A DNA stretch of 64,000 nt, from contig NZ_JASHIE010000009.1 in assembly GCF_030056655.1 (NCBI RefSeq), positions 62,001 to 126,000 on the forward strand, given 5' to 3'. The notes under the pieces were generated by a model. It ran no database searches, was not told the DNA's origin, and saw nothing but the letters and a program-made list of their open reading frames with translations. This DNA comes from Flectobacillus rivi. GTDB lineage: Bacteria; Bacteroidota; Bacteroidia; Cytophagales; Spirosomataceae. Below, piece after piece: positions 8,878 through 17,527 of the stretch; position 1 is the first letter of the stretch, and every line of letters begins with the position of its first letter. A program made the position numbers and the translations under genes.

Positions 8878-9012
8878 AATACGTTTGTATAACACACTAT
8901 TGTCATAAAATCAATTTTCGTTCTTTCGTTTGTTTGTAGGGGAGAGCCCTAATACTTGTCTACCAACGTTTTGTTTAACTGTATCGTTTAGACACCAGAA
9001 ATCTATACCACA

Positions 9013-9567
9013 ATGAATATTGTCATTCATTTACTAATCATCCTACTTAATATTTATACCATAGTTTTTTTGTTTTTACTTATACAAAGGATATTTCCAA
9101 CCAAGAAAACTACCCTGCACTTATTATTCACCTTAACAATTGTTTTTATATGTTTTACTATTTCTACGATTAACACACCCACAAATAATAACTCGACCCT
9201 TTCAGCTCATTCCGTCAATCGTACTTATTCTGTTGATCCACTTTGTCAAGTGGAGCTTTCTTTCATGCCCCGACTTCAAGCTCAGGACTCTAGTGTTTAT
9301 GTTGTTTCAAAGCTAAAGGGACTTATCGCAGGATTGCAGTGGCAGCAAGATTCGATTGTAAAACAAACTACGCTCTCGTATATTCATTATCAAGTAATCG
9401 GGCGGATAAAGTATTTGATTTTGGGATTCCCAGTGTATAGTAATAAACAAGTTTTCTCAGGAATGATTAAATTTGATGAACTAAGACATTATCAGGAATC
9501 ATCAACAAAATGGAATACTTCAACCAACAACAATTCGCAGAACAACTTGATGCAGAAGATGTACTAA
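9013..9567 (+). CDS. Small membrane protein of unknown function, overlapping kynU
   Basis: Protein of 184 residues with two N-terminal hydrophobic helices (about residues 3-27 and 36-52) and a hydrophilic C-terminal domain of about 130 residues, probably periplasmic given the orientation. No motif recognised. The last 58 bases overlap the start of kynU in another frame, which is unusual and coincides with a low-complexity Asn/Ser/Gln-rich tail. Either the two are translationally coupled, or the tail was extended by loss of an earlier stop. It could help uptake or regulation of the kynurenine step, but that rests only on position. Confidence 0.6.
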   Translation: MNIVIHLLIILLNIYTIVFLFLLIQRIFPTKKTTLHLLFTLTIVFICFTISTINTPTNNNSTLSAHSVNRTYSVDPLCQVELSFMPRLQAQDSSVYVVSKLKGLIAGLQWQQDSIVKQTTLSYIHYQVIGRIKYLILGFPVYSNKQVFSGMIKFDELRHYQESSTKWNTSTNNNSQNNLMQKMY

Positions 9568-10772
9568 AAGATTTTCGTTCTCAATTTCATATTCCTATCC
9601 ACAAGGGTCAGGAACAAATTTATTTTTGTGGTAATTCATTGGGACTTCAGCCTAAAAATACCTCCGTTTATCTAGATCAAGAACTCGAAAAATGGCGTAA
9701 TCTTGCCGTAGAAGGCTGGTTTACGGGTGATGACAATTGGATTAATTATTTACAGCACCTTAAAACACCTTTGTCTAAAATAGTAGGAGCTATGCCTTCA
9801 GAGGTTACAGTGATGAATAACCTTACGGTAAATCTACATTTGATGCTGACGACTTTTTATCAGCCAACTTCTACTCGCTTCAAAATCTTGACTGAAGCAG
9901 GAGCTTTTCCTTCTGATCAATATGCTTTAGAAACGCATCTCCAAACAAGAGGTATCGATCCCCAAACAGCAATTCTTGAAGTTTTTCCAAGAGAAAATGA
10001 GCATATTTTTTACACAGAAGATATTCTTCAATTGATTCATGAAAATAAGGACAGCTTAGCAATGGTGATGCTCGGCGGAATCAATTATTACAATGGACAA
10101 GTATTAGATATGCCCCTGATTACACAAACTGCTCATTCGTATGGAATCGTTGTAGGTTTTGATTTGGCACACTGTGTGGGCAATATCCCGCTTCAATTAC
10201 ATGAGTGGGGCATTGATTTCGCAGTTTGGTGCTCCTACAAATACCTTAATTCTGGAATGGGAGGCGTATCAGGGGTGTTTATTCACGAAAAACATCATAC
10301 CTCTAATTTGCCAAGATTAGCGGGTTGGTGGGGATATGACCAAGCTACACGTTTTAAGATGGAAAAAGGGTTTGTGCCCATGAAAGGCGCAGATGGCTGG
10401 CAACTGAGTACACCAACCATTTTAGCTATGGCCTGCCATCGTGCAGCCTTAGAAATAACTGACGCTGCTGGCATACAAGCTTTACGGGCTAAAAGCATTC
10501 AATTAACAGGCTTTTTACGGTTTATTCTGGAAAAATTTAATGAGCAAAATAATCACATTCTGAAAATCATTACCCCTATAGATACTCAACAAAATGGCTG
10601 TCAGATTTCTATTTTAGCGGAGAAAAATGGAAAAGAGCTTTTCAATCGATTAGTAGAAAACCAAATTATTGGTGACTGGCGTGAACCTAACGTAATCAGG
10701 CTGTCGCCTGTCCCTTTGTATAATACTTTTACAGAGGTCTATCAAGTAGGCGTGGCATTAGGAGTATCGTAG
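9510..10772 (+). CDS. kynU: Kynureninase
   Basis: PLP enzyme that splits L-kynurenine to anthranilate and alanine (or 3-hydroxykynurenine to 3-hydroxyanthranilate); cytoplasmic. It has 420 residues, the normal length. Recognisable blocks: IYFCGNSLGLQPKNT near 37, WFTGDDNWINY near 70, FDLAHCVGNIPLQLHEWGID from about 217, the PLP lysine Lys244 in WCSYKYLNSG, then RLAGWWGYD and RLSPVPLYNTF at the C-terminus. ATG 9510 is chosen because EYFNQQQFAEQLDAEDVLKD matches the usual N-terminus. The other tryptophan-degradation genes are not in this window. It is probably co-transcribed with the overlapping membrane-protein gene. Confidence 0.95.
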   Translation: MEYFNQQQFAEQLDAEDVLKDFRSQFHIPIHKGQEQIYFCGNSLGLQPKNTSVYLDQELEKWRNLAVEGWFTGDDNWINYLQHLKTPLSKIVGAMPSEVTVMNNLTVNLHLMLTTFYQPTSTRFKILTEAGAFPSDQYALETHLQTRGIDPQTAILEVFPRENEHIFYTEDILQLIHENKDSLAMVMLGGINYYNGQVLDMPLITQTAHSYGIVVGFDLAHCVGNIPLQLHEWGIDFAVWCSYKYLNSGMGGVSGVFIHEKHHTSNLPRLAGWWGYDQATRFKMEKGFVPMKGADGWQLSTPTILAMACHRAALEITDAAGIQALRAKSIQLTGFLRFILEKFNEQNNHILKIITPIDTQQNGCQISILAEKNGKELFNRLVENQIIGDWREPNVIRLSPVPLYNTFTEVYQVGVALGVS

Positions 10773-10811
10773 GGAAGGTATTATCCATTTTATAAACAAT
10801 CTATTAAAATT

Positions 10812-12845
10812 ATGAAAAAACTTGCTTTTGTATTGAGTCTTTGTCTGGCAAGCGTAAAGCTGATGGCGCAAGACCCTTGGATAGTGAAAGCCGATAAAAT
10901 TGACTCAAAAGGGTATTATGGTGTGACCGTTGCCAACGGAATGATTGGTATAGTGTCGTCACCAGAGCCTCTTCGTGTAAAAGACGTGGTGTTAAATGGA
11001 GCGTTTGACACTTACGGTCGTGGACGAGTGTCGAATATTCTCAAAACGTTTGATTTTGCGAATATGGATTTAGAGGTAGATGGAAAAAAGGTTACTAAAA
11101 ATGATATTTCTTCATATCAACAATCACTTGATATGAGAAATGCCATTTTTTCTACAAGTTTTGATTATCAAGGAAAAGTAAGTGTAAAATCATCGATGAT
11201 GGCATTACGCCATTTGCCACATTCTATGATGATTGATATTGAGATTACTGCCCAGAAAACTTGTGAAATAACGCCCTACAGCTTGATGTCAGCACCAGAT
11301 ATTTTACGAGATGTCAAGAATACTTTTCATTTAATAGACCGTCCTCACGCTCAAATTCCATTGTTGACTTCGGTCGCTAAATCTCCAACGGGGAAGCATA
11401 CTTTAGCTGCCTCTAACTCTTTTATTTTTGAAGAGCCAAGAGGGACTGAGCCGAAGGTAATTCACGAAGAATGGGATTATGGTTTGCACCGATTGAAGTT
11501 TACTAAAAAACTTGAAGCAGGTCAAACTTACCGTTTTAGCGTTGTAGGTTCTACCATTTCGACAGAACAAAACGTAGATCCACTGAATGAAGCAGAGCGT
11601 CTGACTATTTATGCAGCCCTCGAAAAGCATGATCGTTTATTAGCCCGACATAAGGCGGCTTGGGATGAGCTTTGGCAATCCGATATTCAGATCGAAGGGG
11701 ATGATGAAGCGCAACGGGCGACACATTTTGCCTTGTATCATTTGTATTCGTTTTGTCGCGAAGGACAAGCCTATAGTTTGTCTCCTATGGGTTTATCAGG
11801 TTTGGGGTATAATGGTCATGTATTTTGGGACACAGAGGTATGGATGTTTCCTCCAATATTGTTATTGCACCCTGAGATGGCCAAGTCATTGTTAGAATAC
11901 CGTTTTCAACGAATGGAGGCTGCTCGCAACAATGCTAAAGTGCATGGCTATAAAGGCGTGATGTTTCCGTGGGAGTCGGACGATAAAGGTCAAGAATCTA
12001 CCCCAGTTTGGGCTTTAACAGGTCCTTTTCAGCATCATATCACAGCAGATGTTGGTTGGGCATTTTGGAAATACTATCAAGTAACCAAAGATAAAGAATG
12101 GCTCAAAACTCGTGGATATCCCATGTTAAAGGAGGTAGCAGATTTTTGGGTAAGTAGAGCCGAAAAAGGAGCAGACAACAAATATCATATCATCAATGTG
12201 GTTTGTGCTGATGAATGGGCAGAAAATGTAGATGATAATGCTTATACCAACGGAATGGCAAAAGAAGTGCTTGAGTTTGCTATAGATGCAGCCGATGAGT
12301 TACATATCGATGCTAATCCTATGTGGGAAGAGGTGATGAAAAATCTAGTAATTCTGAAAGATGCCAATGGTGTGACCATGGAACACGCTACCTATAAGGG
12401 CGAAATCATCAAACAAGCAGATGTAAATTTGTTGTCGTATCCAATGCATCAGGTGAGCACACCAGAGGATATTAAGCGGGATTTACACTACTATGAGGCA
12501 AAAATGTCTCCTGATGGACCTGCTATGTCTTGGGCTATATTATCCATTTTATATGCACGTTTAGGGGAAGCTGAAAAAGCACATGAGTTAATGGTAAAGA
12601 GTTATCAACCCAATGAAGTGCCTCCTTTTAAAGTCTTGGCAGAGACGGCTGGAGGTGATAATCCCTATTTTGCCACAGGTGCTGGAGGCTTTTTACAAAC
12701 TATTATCAATGGCTTTGGAGGGTTAGAAATAGAGGAAAACGGAGTTGAACAGATAAAGTCCATTAGGCTCCCTAAGCAATGGAAATCGCTTACGATAAAA
12801 GGTGTTGGTGTTCATAAAAAGACATATACTGTAAATAACAAGTAA
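10812..12845 (+). CDS. Secreted GH65 hydrolase, kojibiose-hydrolase-like
   Basis: Exported inverting alpha-glucoside hydrolase of 677 residues with a signal peptide of about 20 (ending LMAQ). GH65 layout: N-terminal beta-sandwich to about 285, (alpha/alpha)6 catalytic barrel to about 640, then a C-terminal cap. Substrate-loop motif GHVFWDTEVWMFP at 335-347; predicted acid Glu468 in CADEWAENVDDNAYTN; predicted base Glu611 in LAETAGGDNPYF, just before ATGAGGFLQ. A catalytic base makes it a hydrolase rather than a phosphorylase. Size and the two Glu positions resemble the Flavobacterium johnsoniae kojibiose hydrolase as I remember it; animal collagen glucosylgalactosylhydroxylysine glucosidase is a more distant relative. 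It stands 39 bases after kynU. Substrate remains an inference. Confidence 0.9.
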   Translation: MKKLAFVLSLCLASVKLMAQDPWIVKADKIDSKGYYGVTVANGMIGIVSSPEPLRVKDVVLNGAFDTYGRGRVSNILKTFDFANMDLEVDGKKVTKNDISSYQQSLDMRNAIFSTSFDYQGKVSVKSSMMALRHLPHSMMIDIEITAQKTCEITPYSLMSAPDILRDVKNTFHLIDRPHAQIPLLTSVAKSPTGKHTLAASNSFIFEEPRGTEPKVIHEEWDYGLHRLKFTKKLEAGQTYRFSVVGSTISTEQNVDPLNEAERLTIYAALEKHDRLLARHKAAWDELWQSDIQIEGDDEAQRATHFALYHLYSFCREGQAYSLSPMGLSGLGYNGHVFWDTEVWMFPPILLLHPEMAKSLLEYRFQRMEAARNNAKVHGYKGVMFPWESDDKGQESTPVWALTGPFQHHITADVGWAFWKYYQVTKDKEWLKTRGYPMLKEVADFWVSRAEKGADNKYHIINVVCADEWAENVDDNAYTNGMAKEVLEFAIDAADELHIDANPMWEEVMKNLVILKDANGVTMEHATYKGEIIKQADVNLLSYPMHQVSTPEDIKRDLHYYEAKMSPDGPAMSWAILSILYARLGEAEKAHELMVKSYQPNEVPPFKVLAETAGGDNPYFATGAGGFLQTIINGFGGLEIEENGVEQIKSIRLPKQWKSLTIKGVGVHKKTYTVNNK

Positions 12846-12860
12846 GGGTAAAAAACAAGC

Positions 12861-13065
12861 ATCAGTCACCTCTAATTTAGAGATTGAATGAAGGAGTAAT
12901 TATGTTAAAATTTGTATTCTTGCAGTAGAGGTGCAATGATTTCGTCTAGAGCCGAGTCATATCTAGCATGATAGTATCAAAAAAGCGGTCGGAAAATATT
13001 TTCCGACCGCTTTTTTGATGAAAAATTGGATACTAACCCTAATACTAAAATTGGAAATGCCTCAT
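12861..13065 (-). mobile_element. Palindromic MITE-like element, copy A
   Basis: 205-bp non-coding unit, here reversed relative to the two other copies (25797-26010 and 50349-50560). Its reverse complement begins ATGAGGCATTTCCAATTTTAG and its own start ATCAGTCACC is the diverged partner end. In the centre a perfect palindrome at about 12977-13018 has the arms AAAAAAGCGGTCGG and CCGACCGCTTTTTT. The second small hairpin (core GACGAAATCATTGC) is degraded here. It fills the space between the convergent GH65 and Rpn genes and probably terminates transcription of both. Confidence 0.85.
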
Positions 13066-13074
13066 GTCTAAATT

Positions 13075-14079
13075 TTATAAGTTATCAATTTCCTCTAAAG
13101 AAAGTCCTGTTAATCGTTGAATGCTAGAAGTATCAAGTCCCATCATCTTAGCTTGTCGAGCAATATTTCGTTGCTCTTCCTTTTTCCCTTCTAATTTCCC
13201 TTCTAATTTCCCTTCTAATTTCCCTTCTAATTTTCCTTCTAATTTTCCTTCTAGTTTCCCTTGTAGTCTACCTTCCTGCCTTCCTTCTTCTCTGCCTTCT
13301 TCTCTGCCTGCTTGTTTGCCTACCATCATACCCTCTAGGAGTCCTTCTTCTCGGGCAGTTTCCACGGCATAGTCGTATGTGGCTTTGTTATCTCTGAATA
13401 CTTTGAGACTGTATTCGTACCTTTCCCAATCCTCTCTATCCATTTTGGCTAGTTCGGCTATCTGAAAAGCATGGGTAAACACTTCGTCTTTGAACAACTC
13501 TGGTATGTTCTGAAAGTCTTCTAGGTTTTTGATAAAATACAACCACTTATCTAGTCTGGTAGCCAACTCATGTTCTTCTTTTTTGAAATTGGGCATTTCA
13601 AGATAAATGTAGGTCAACTTATCATAAAAGACCTTTCCATGCTGATTTTTGAGATTGATAGTATGCACTACCTCTGATTTTTCAGGTTCAGATTCGTAAT
13701 CATCAAAGGTGAAATCCAGCACGCCAATGCAGTACACCGCTTTGAGATTGTAATTCCAGATACCTTTTTCGGCTTGCTCCCGAATCGGAAAAGTCGAGTA
13801 ATAAATAGTCCTTTCTCTGAAATAATTCTGTTTGGCTTTTTGTAATTCTACAATAAACTTTTCACCATTTTGATTTTCGCAATAGATGTCATAAATGGCT
13901 TTTCTGTCATAAGGCGTAAAGCCTAATTGTTCATTGTTTTTGAAGGTGAGTTCTACGATTTGGTCTCTTTCGGGCAAAAGGGAGTTCAGGAAGTCAATAA
14001 GTTGTGGCTTACTGGCTTCTTCACCAAAGATTTTTTTGAACCCGAAGTCCGTAAATGGATTAAGATATTTTGCTTTCAT
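13075..14079 (-). CDS. Rpn-family recombination-promoting nuclease / PD-(D/E)XK protein with repeat tail
   Basis: Member of the Rpn/YhgA-like group (often annotated as putative transposase), 334 residues. N-terminus YLNPFTDFGFKKIFGEEASK is the family hallmark. PD-(D/E)XK nuclease residues are visible: Asp64 in AIYDIYCE, and Glu78-x-Gln80 in FIVELQKAK. Residues 258-300 form a highly charged tandem-repeat linker (GREEGREEGRQEGRLQ followed by six GKLE units), then a short helical end with TGLSLEEIDNL. Rpn proteins of E. coli cleave DNA and promote RecA-independent recombination (established for RpnA); whether this one does is inference. It lies directly beside palindromic element copy A. The repeat tract could change length without a frame shift. 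Confidence 0.85.
   Translation of the reverse strand: MKAKYLNPFTDFGFKKIFGEEASKPQLIDFLNSLLPERDQIVELTFKNNEQLGFTPYDRKAIYDIYCENQNGEKFIVELQKAKQNYFRERTIYYSTFPIREQAEKGIWNYNLKAVYCIGVLDFTFDDYESEPEKSEVVHTINLKNQHGKVFYDKLTYIYLEMPNFKKEEHELATRLDKWLYFIKNLEDFQNIPELFKDEVFTHAFQIAELAKMDREDWERYEYSLKVFRDNKATYDYAVETAREEGLLEGMMVGKQAGREEGREEGRQEGRLQGKLEGKLEGKLEGKLEGKLEGKLEGKKEEQRNIARQAKMMGLDTSSIQRLTGLSLEEIDNL
13186..13257 (-). repeat. 12-bp coding tandem repeat (six units)
   Basis: Six head-to-tail 12-bp units (plus-strand unit CCCTTCTAATTT). Four are identical and two diverge by one or two bases. They encode the GKLE repeats of the Rpn-like protein. Because 12 is a multiple of 3, slippage would change the number of repeats but not the frame. 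Confidence 0.9.
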
Positions 14080-14217
14080 GTTTATAAAGGAGTAGTTCTA
14101 AAATCCAAAGTTAGATAATTTTCAGGACTTACCTCTATACTGTCTAAATGTTTGATTTATAGTTTCTTGGAAAAAGAAAAAATACTACAGGTAAATAGTG
14201 AAAAGTAGATTAAAGTA

Positions 14218-14248
14218 AAAGCCAGCCTGAAAATGTCAAGCTGGCTTT
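14218..14248 (-). terminator. Terminator of S9 peptidase gene
   Basis: AAAGCCAGC and GCTGGCTTT form a 9-bp stem. On the minus strand a T-rich tract follows. It is about 20 bases past the stop at 14270. Confidence 0.65.
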
Positions 14249-14269
14249 CGCTATCGAAATGTATTGCTG

Positions 14270-16417
14270 TTATTTTTTTCCAACATATCTCTCAAAAAAC
14301 TCGTAGATACGCAACATGCGGTCTATTCGCTGACGAATATTTCCACTTCTAGATAACTCATGAGTGCCACCTGGCATACGTACATATTCTACTTCTTTAC
14401 CCATGATTTTCATAGATTTGAACATCATTTCACTTTGAATTACCCCTGTTCTTAAATCATTTTCACCATGTTTGATTAACAATGGCGTTTTGATTTTGTC
14501 GATGTAAGTATATGGGGATTCTCTTTCCAAAATTGGTTTGATCTTCTCCTCCCAAGGATATCCTCCAAAGTAGTTTGGTACCAATCTCCAAGCATTTCCT
14601 TCACCCATAAAGGTAGTGAGGTCATATACGCCACGTTGTGCAAAGGCAGCCTTAAAACGATGGTCATGTCCTACAATCCAAGCGGTAAGATAACCTGCAT
14701 AAGAACCTCCTGTCAGTACTTGCTTTGAGGTATCAACCCATGCTTCTTTAGCAGCATCCGAAGCCGCTGCGAGTACATCTTCTGCGGGTCCTGTACCCCA
14801 ATCTTGATAGTTCGCAAATTGAAAATCTTTTCCATATCCACCCGAACCTCTAGGGTTGGCATATACAACGGCATAACCTTGTGAGCAAAAATATTGGAAC
14901 TCATGCCACATCGAACTTTCGCCAGGTCCCCACATCGCAGTTGGGCCTCCGTGCATATTGAGTAACAATGGATACTTTTTCCCATTTTCCATATTGGCAG
15001 GCTTCATAATCCAATATTCTACGATTAAGCCTTTTGAGTTTTTATAAGTACGCTTTTCTGGAAAACTAATAGCTTTTGCACTAAGCCAGTCATCATTTAA
15101 TGACGTGATTTTTACTGGATTTTTTACTGATAAGTCCGCAACGTATAGCTCTGATGGATTTTTAACTTCAGTTTTAGCAAAAGCAATTTTATCTTTAGCA
15201 ATATCGAATGCCGTAATGCCTGTATTGAAATCTGTTAGTTTTTCAATTTTTTTGCTCGCAATATCTAATTTATAAATTGGAGTTCCACCATTTGAGGGAG
15301 CTGTCAGATACAAAGCTTTTGAATCATCTGTCCATTCCAAATTTCCAGATGCTCTATCAAACACGATAGACGTAATATTACTTCCATCTGCATTGGCAAT
15401 TAATAGCTGATTGAAGCCTAACCAACTCACTTCTGATTGTGTAAAGGCAATCAATTTACCATCTGGCGATGGAGTAGGGTTGCTGTAACTAACCCCTTTT
15501 TTGGCAACAATATATTTCAAATCACTACCATCGACATTCATGCTTACGATAGCTGAATTTTGTTCTCTGTCTGGGTGCAATGTCGTATCTCTACCACAAG
15601 AAGCAAAGATTTTTTTGCCATCTGCCGACCATGTAGCTCCGTTGTACGACCAGTAGCCATGCGTAATTTGTTTGGCTTTGGCTCCTTCTTTTACCTCTAT
15701 GACAAAAAGCAGATTGAAACGTATTTCTGGATCGGTATTGGCTTCTCCTTGGAAATTTAAACGGCTGAAAACTTTAGCTTTTTTATCTTCGACATCTTTG
15801 TCCAAATAAGCTCTAATTTCTGCTAATGAACCGTCTGGATTTGGTTTTACTTTTTTGTCAGCTTTAAGAAAGGTGTTATCCTTAAAGCCAGCTTTTTCAA
15901 ATGACCAAGAAGGTAATGCTTTTGAGGGATTCAATAAGGTATCTCTCAACATCTCATTTACTGTTGTACCTACAGAGAAGAGAATTTTAGAACCATCTGG
16001 AGACCATGATGGATTGGAAGCACCTTGTTTGAGATCCGTCAACTGAAAAGCTTCACCGCCATCTAATGGCATAATAAAGATTTGCGATTTACCTTTTACA
16101 CCACGTGCAAAAGCAATCTGCTTTCCATCGGGCGACCAAATGGCACTGCCTACGCTTTCTAGACCACGCGTAAGCTGTTTGCTAGTCTGAAAATCGGACA
16201 CCCAAATATGCGAGCGATAGTCAAACTCAAGTTTGTTTTCTTCGCTAGGTTCATTGGTACGAATAGAATAGATCACTTTTTTGCCATCAGGAGATAAATT
16301 GACGGAACCAACGGATTTGATTTTATTCATGTCTGTAACCAAAACTTTGTCTTTGCCATTTTGCGCAAACAAGCTATTGGATACCACTAGCAGGATAATG
16401 GATAAGCGTTTTATCAT
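14270..16417 (-). CDS. Secreted S9 family peptidase (prolyl oligopeptidase / DPP-like)
   Basis: Exported serine peptidase of 715 residues: a signal peptide of about 18, an N-terminal beta-propeller with PD40-type repeats (recurring SPDGK, WSPDGKQIAFARG, PSWSPDGSKILFS) to about 420, then an alpha/beta-hydrolase domain. The triad can be placed: Ser572 in GGSYAGY, Asp654 in HGENDLRTG and His686 in GGTHELSRSG. It likely removes di- or oligopeptides in the periplasm as part of peptide scavenging. The start at 16417 gives a normal signal (MIKRLSIILLVVSNSLFAQ). A single-gene transcript is likely, with its own terminator at 14218-14248. Acyl-aminoacyl peptidase and DPP-IV activities are both possible. 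Confidence 0.93.
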   Translation of the reverse strand: MIKRLSIILLVVSNSLFAQNGKDKVLVTDMNKIKSVGSVNLSPDGKKVIYSIRTNEPSEENKLEFDYRSHIWVSDFQTSKQLTRGLESVGSAIWSPDGKQIAFARGVKGKSQIFIMPLDGGEAFQLTDLKQGASNPSWSPDGSKILFSVGTTVNEMLRDTLLNPSKALPSWSFEKAGFKDNTFLKADKKVKPNPDGSLAEIRAYLDKDVEDKKAKVFSRLNFQGEANTDPEIRFNLLFVIEVKEGAKAKQITHGYWSYNGATWSADGKKIFASCGRDTTLHPDREQNSAIVSMNVDGSDLKYIVAKKGVSYSNPTPSPDGKLIAFTQSEVSWLGFNQLLIANADGSNITSIVFDRASGNLEWTDDSKALYLTAPSNGGTPIYKLDIASKKIEKLTDFNTGITAFDIAKDKIAFAKTEVKNPSELYVADLSVKNPVKITSLNDDWLSAKAISFPEKRTYKNSKGLIVEYWIMKPANMENGKKYPLLLNMHGGPTAMWGPGESSMWHEFQYFCSQGYAVVYANPRGSGGYGKDFQFANYQDWGTGPAEDVLAAASDAAKEAWVDTSKQVLTGGSYAGYLTAWIVGHDHRFKAAFAQRGVYDLTTFMGEGNAWRLVPNYFGGYPWEEKIKPILERESPYTYIDKIKTPLLIKHGENDLRTGVIQSEMMFKSMKIMGKEVEYVRMPGGTHELSRSGNIRQRIDRMLRIYEFFERYVGKK

Positions 16418-16468
16418 GTTAATGAAGTAAGATTTGTGAAAAGTAAATTGTGCTATAACAAATCTAAT

Positions 16469-16504
16469 AAAAAAGCTAGTCTCTCGGAAGAAACTAGCTT
16501 TTTT
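16469..16504 (-). terminator. Terminator of rlpA-like gene
   Basis: AAAAAAGCTAGT and ACTAGCTTTTTT form a 12-bp stem with a TCT/AGA extension inside. On the minus strand a T run closes it. It lies 40 bases past the stop at 16544. Confidence 0.8.
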
Positions 16505-16543
16505 ATCGCTCTAACACGGGTAGTCAACTCTAAACAACCAATC

Positions 16544-17527
16544 TTAGTTGTTAGAACTTTTAGTTTCTACTCTAACACGTCCATTAGCATCTTTTACTAC
16601 TTGCAAATAGGAGTGTTTAGATGAATTATCTTTTGAAGCTTCCTTCGGTTTTTCAGTGGGCTTGTTTTCGGTTGCAACAACTTGAGAAGGAGCATCGGTC
16701 TTTTTCAATTCTTTTGCATTGGCGCTTGCTTTTCCAATCGATTCGTTTTTGCTATTTCTAACACGAATACGACCTTCTTCATCAGTGTACACATTCAGGT
16801 AGTCATGACCAGAAGTGTTGGTTGAATTGGATGAAGCGTTGACAACAGCTGTACTTACTTCTAAAGGTTGCTGTTTGGGAGGAGTAATAAGAGCCGTTTC
16901 GGCAGTACCAGAAGAATCAAGTTTGTAATTACCATTGATATCTTTGACAACTCTTATGTATTTATGAGCAGCATTGGCCGACTGGTTGCTCGCGATGACA
17001 TTGGGAGCAGCTACGGTGCTAACAGGGGCTTTGTAAGCGGTATCCAGTACCATTCTTCCGTCTTTCATTTCAAATTTTATAGGAAGATGCTGACGGAACT
17101 CTTTGTTAAATTCACCCTTCTCGCCAGGCTCAAAACTTGGTAAGATATAAGCAGGGTTATCCATAGAAAGGATTTTCATTTGGATTTCGGCTTCACCATT
17201 TGCAAGAAGTTCTAGTTCTTTAGCAGCGGCAAAAGAAAGGTCTAACACACGACTGTAAGCAAAAGGACCTCGGTCGTTTACTTTTACAATCACCTTTTTA
17301 TTATTGCTGGTGTTGGTTACCTCTAAGATGGTATTGAAAGGAAGATTGCGATGGGCGCAAGTGTATTCGTCTCGGCTGTAGTACTCTCCACTGGAAGTCA
17401 TTCGTCCGTGGAATTTGTCGGCATAATAGGACGCTCGTCCGTAATATTTTTCGCCAACTTGTGCTTTTGTCAAAAACTGTTGCCAGAAGAAAACACAAAA
17501 AAGTACTATATGCTTGATAATCCTCAT
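16544..17527 (-). CDS. RlpA-like double-psi beta-barrel protein with C-terminal repeats
   Basis: Periplasmic protein of 327 residues with a signal peptide (MRIIKHIVLFCVFFWQQFLT in part). The RlpA-type DPBB domain covers about residues 25-120 (GRASYYADKFHGRMTSSGE, CAHRNLPFNTILEV, VNDRGPFAYSRVLDLS). RlpA enzymes cut naked glycan strands; in Pseudomonas RlpA an Glu/Asp/His set is needed (from memory). The Glu (SGE) and His (CAHR) are here but the Asp three residues after Glu is Ser, so activity is uncertain. The tail has no classical SPOR domain; instead three degenerate units of the type HxYhxVvkDxnGrhRV occur (HKYIRVVKDINGNYKL, HDYLNVYTDEEGRIRV, HSYLQVVKDANGRVRV). The start at 17527 is chosen for the signal peptide; the 20 codons upstream lack support. 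Confidence 0.85.
   Translation of the reverse strand: MRIIKHIVLFCVFFWQQFLTKAQVGEKYYGRASYYADKFHGRMTSSGEYYSRDEYTCAHRNLPFNTILEVTNTSNNKKVIVKVNDRGPFAYSRVLDLSFAAAKELELLANGEAEIQMKILSMDNPAYILPSFEPGEKGEFNKEFRQHLPIKFEMKDGRMVLDTAYKAPVSTVAAPNVIASNQSANAAHKYIRVVKDINGNYKLDSSGTAETALITPPKQQPLEVSTAVVNASSNSTNTSGHDYLNVYTDEEGRIRVRNSKNESIGKASANAKELKKTDAPSQVVATENKPTEKPKEASKDNSSKHSYLQVVKDANGRVRVETKSSNN

Noticed and set aside
13186..13257. Possible CRISPR-like array
   Set aside because: The repeats are 12 bp, contiguous, without spacers, and in frame inside a coding gene.
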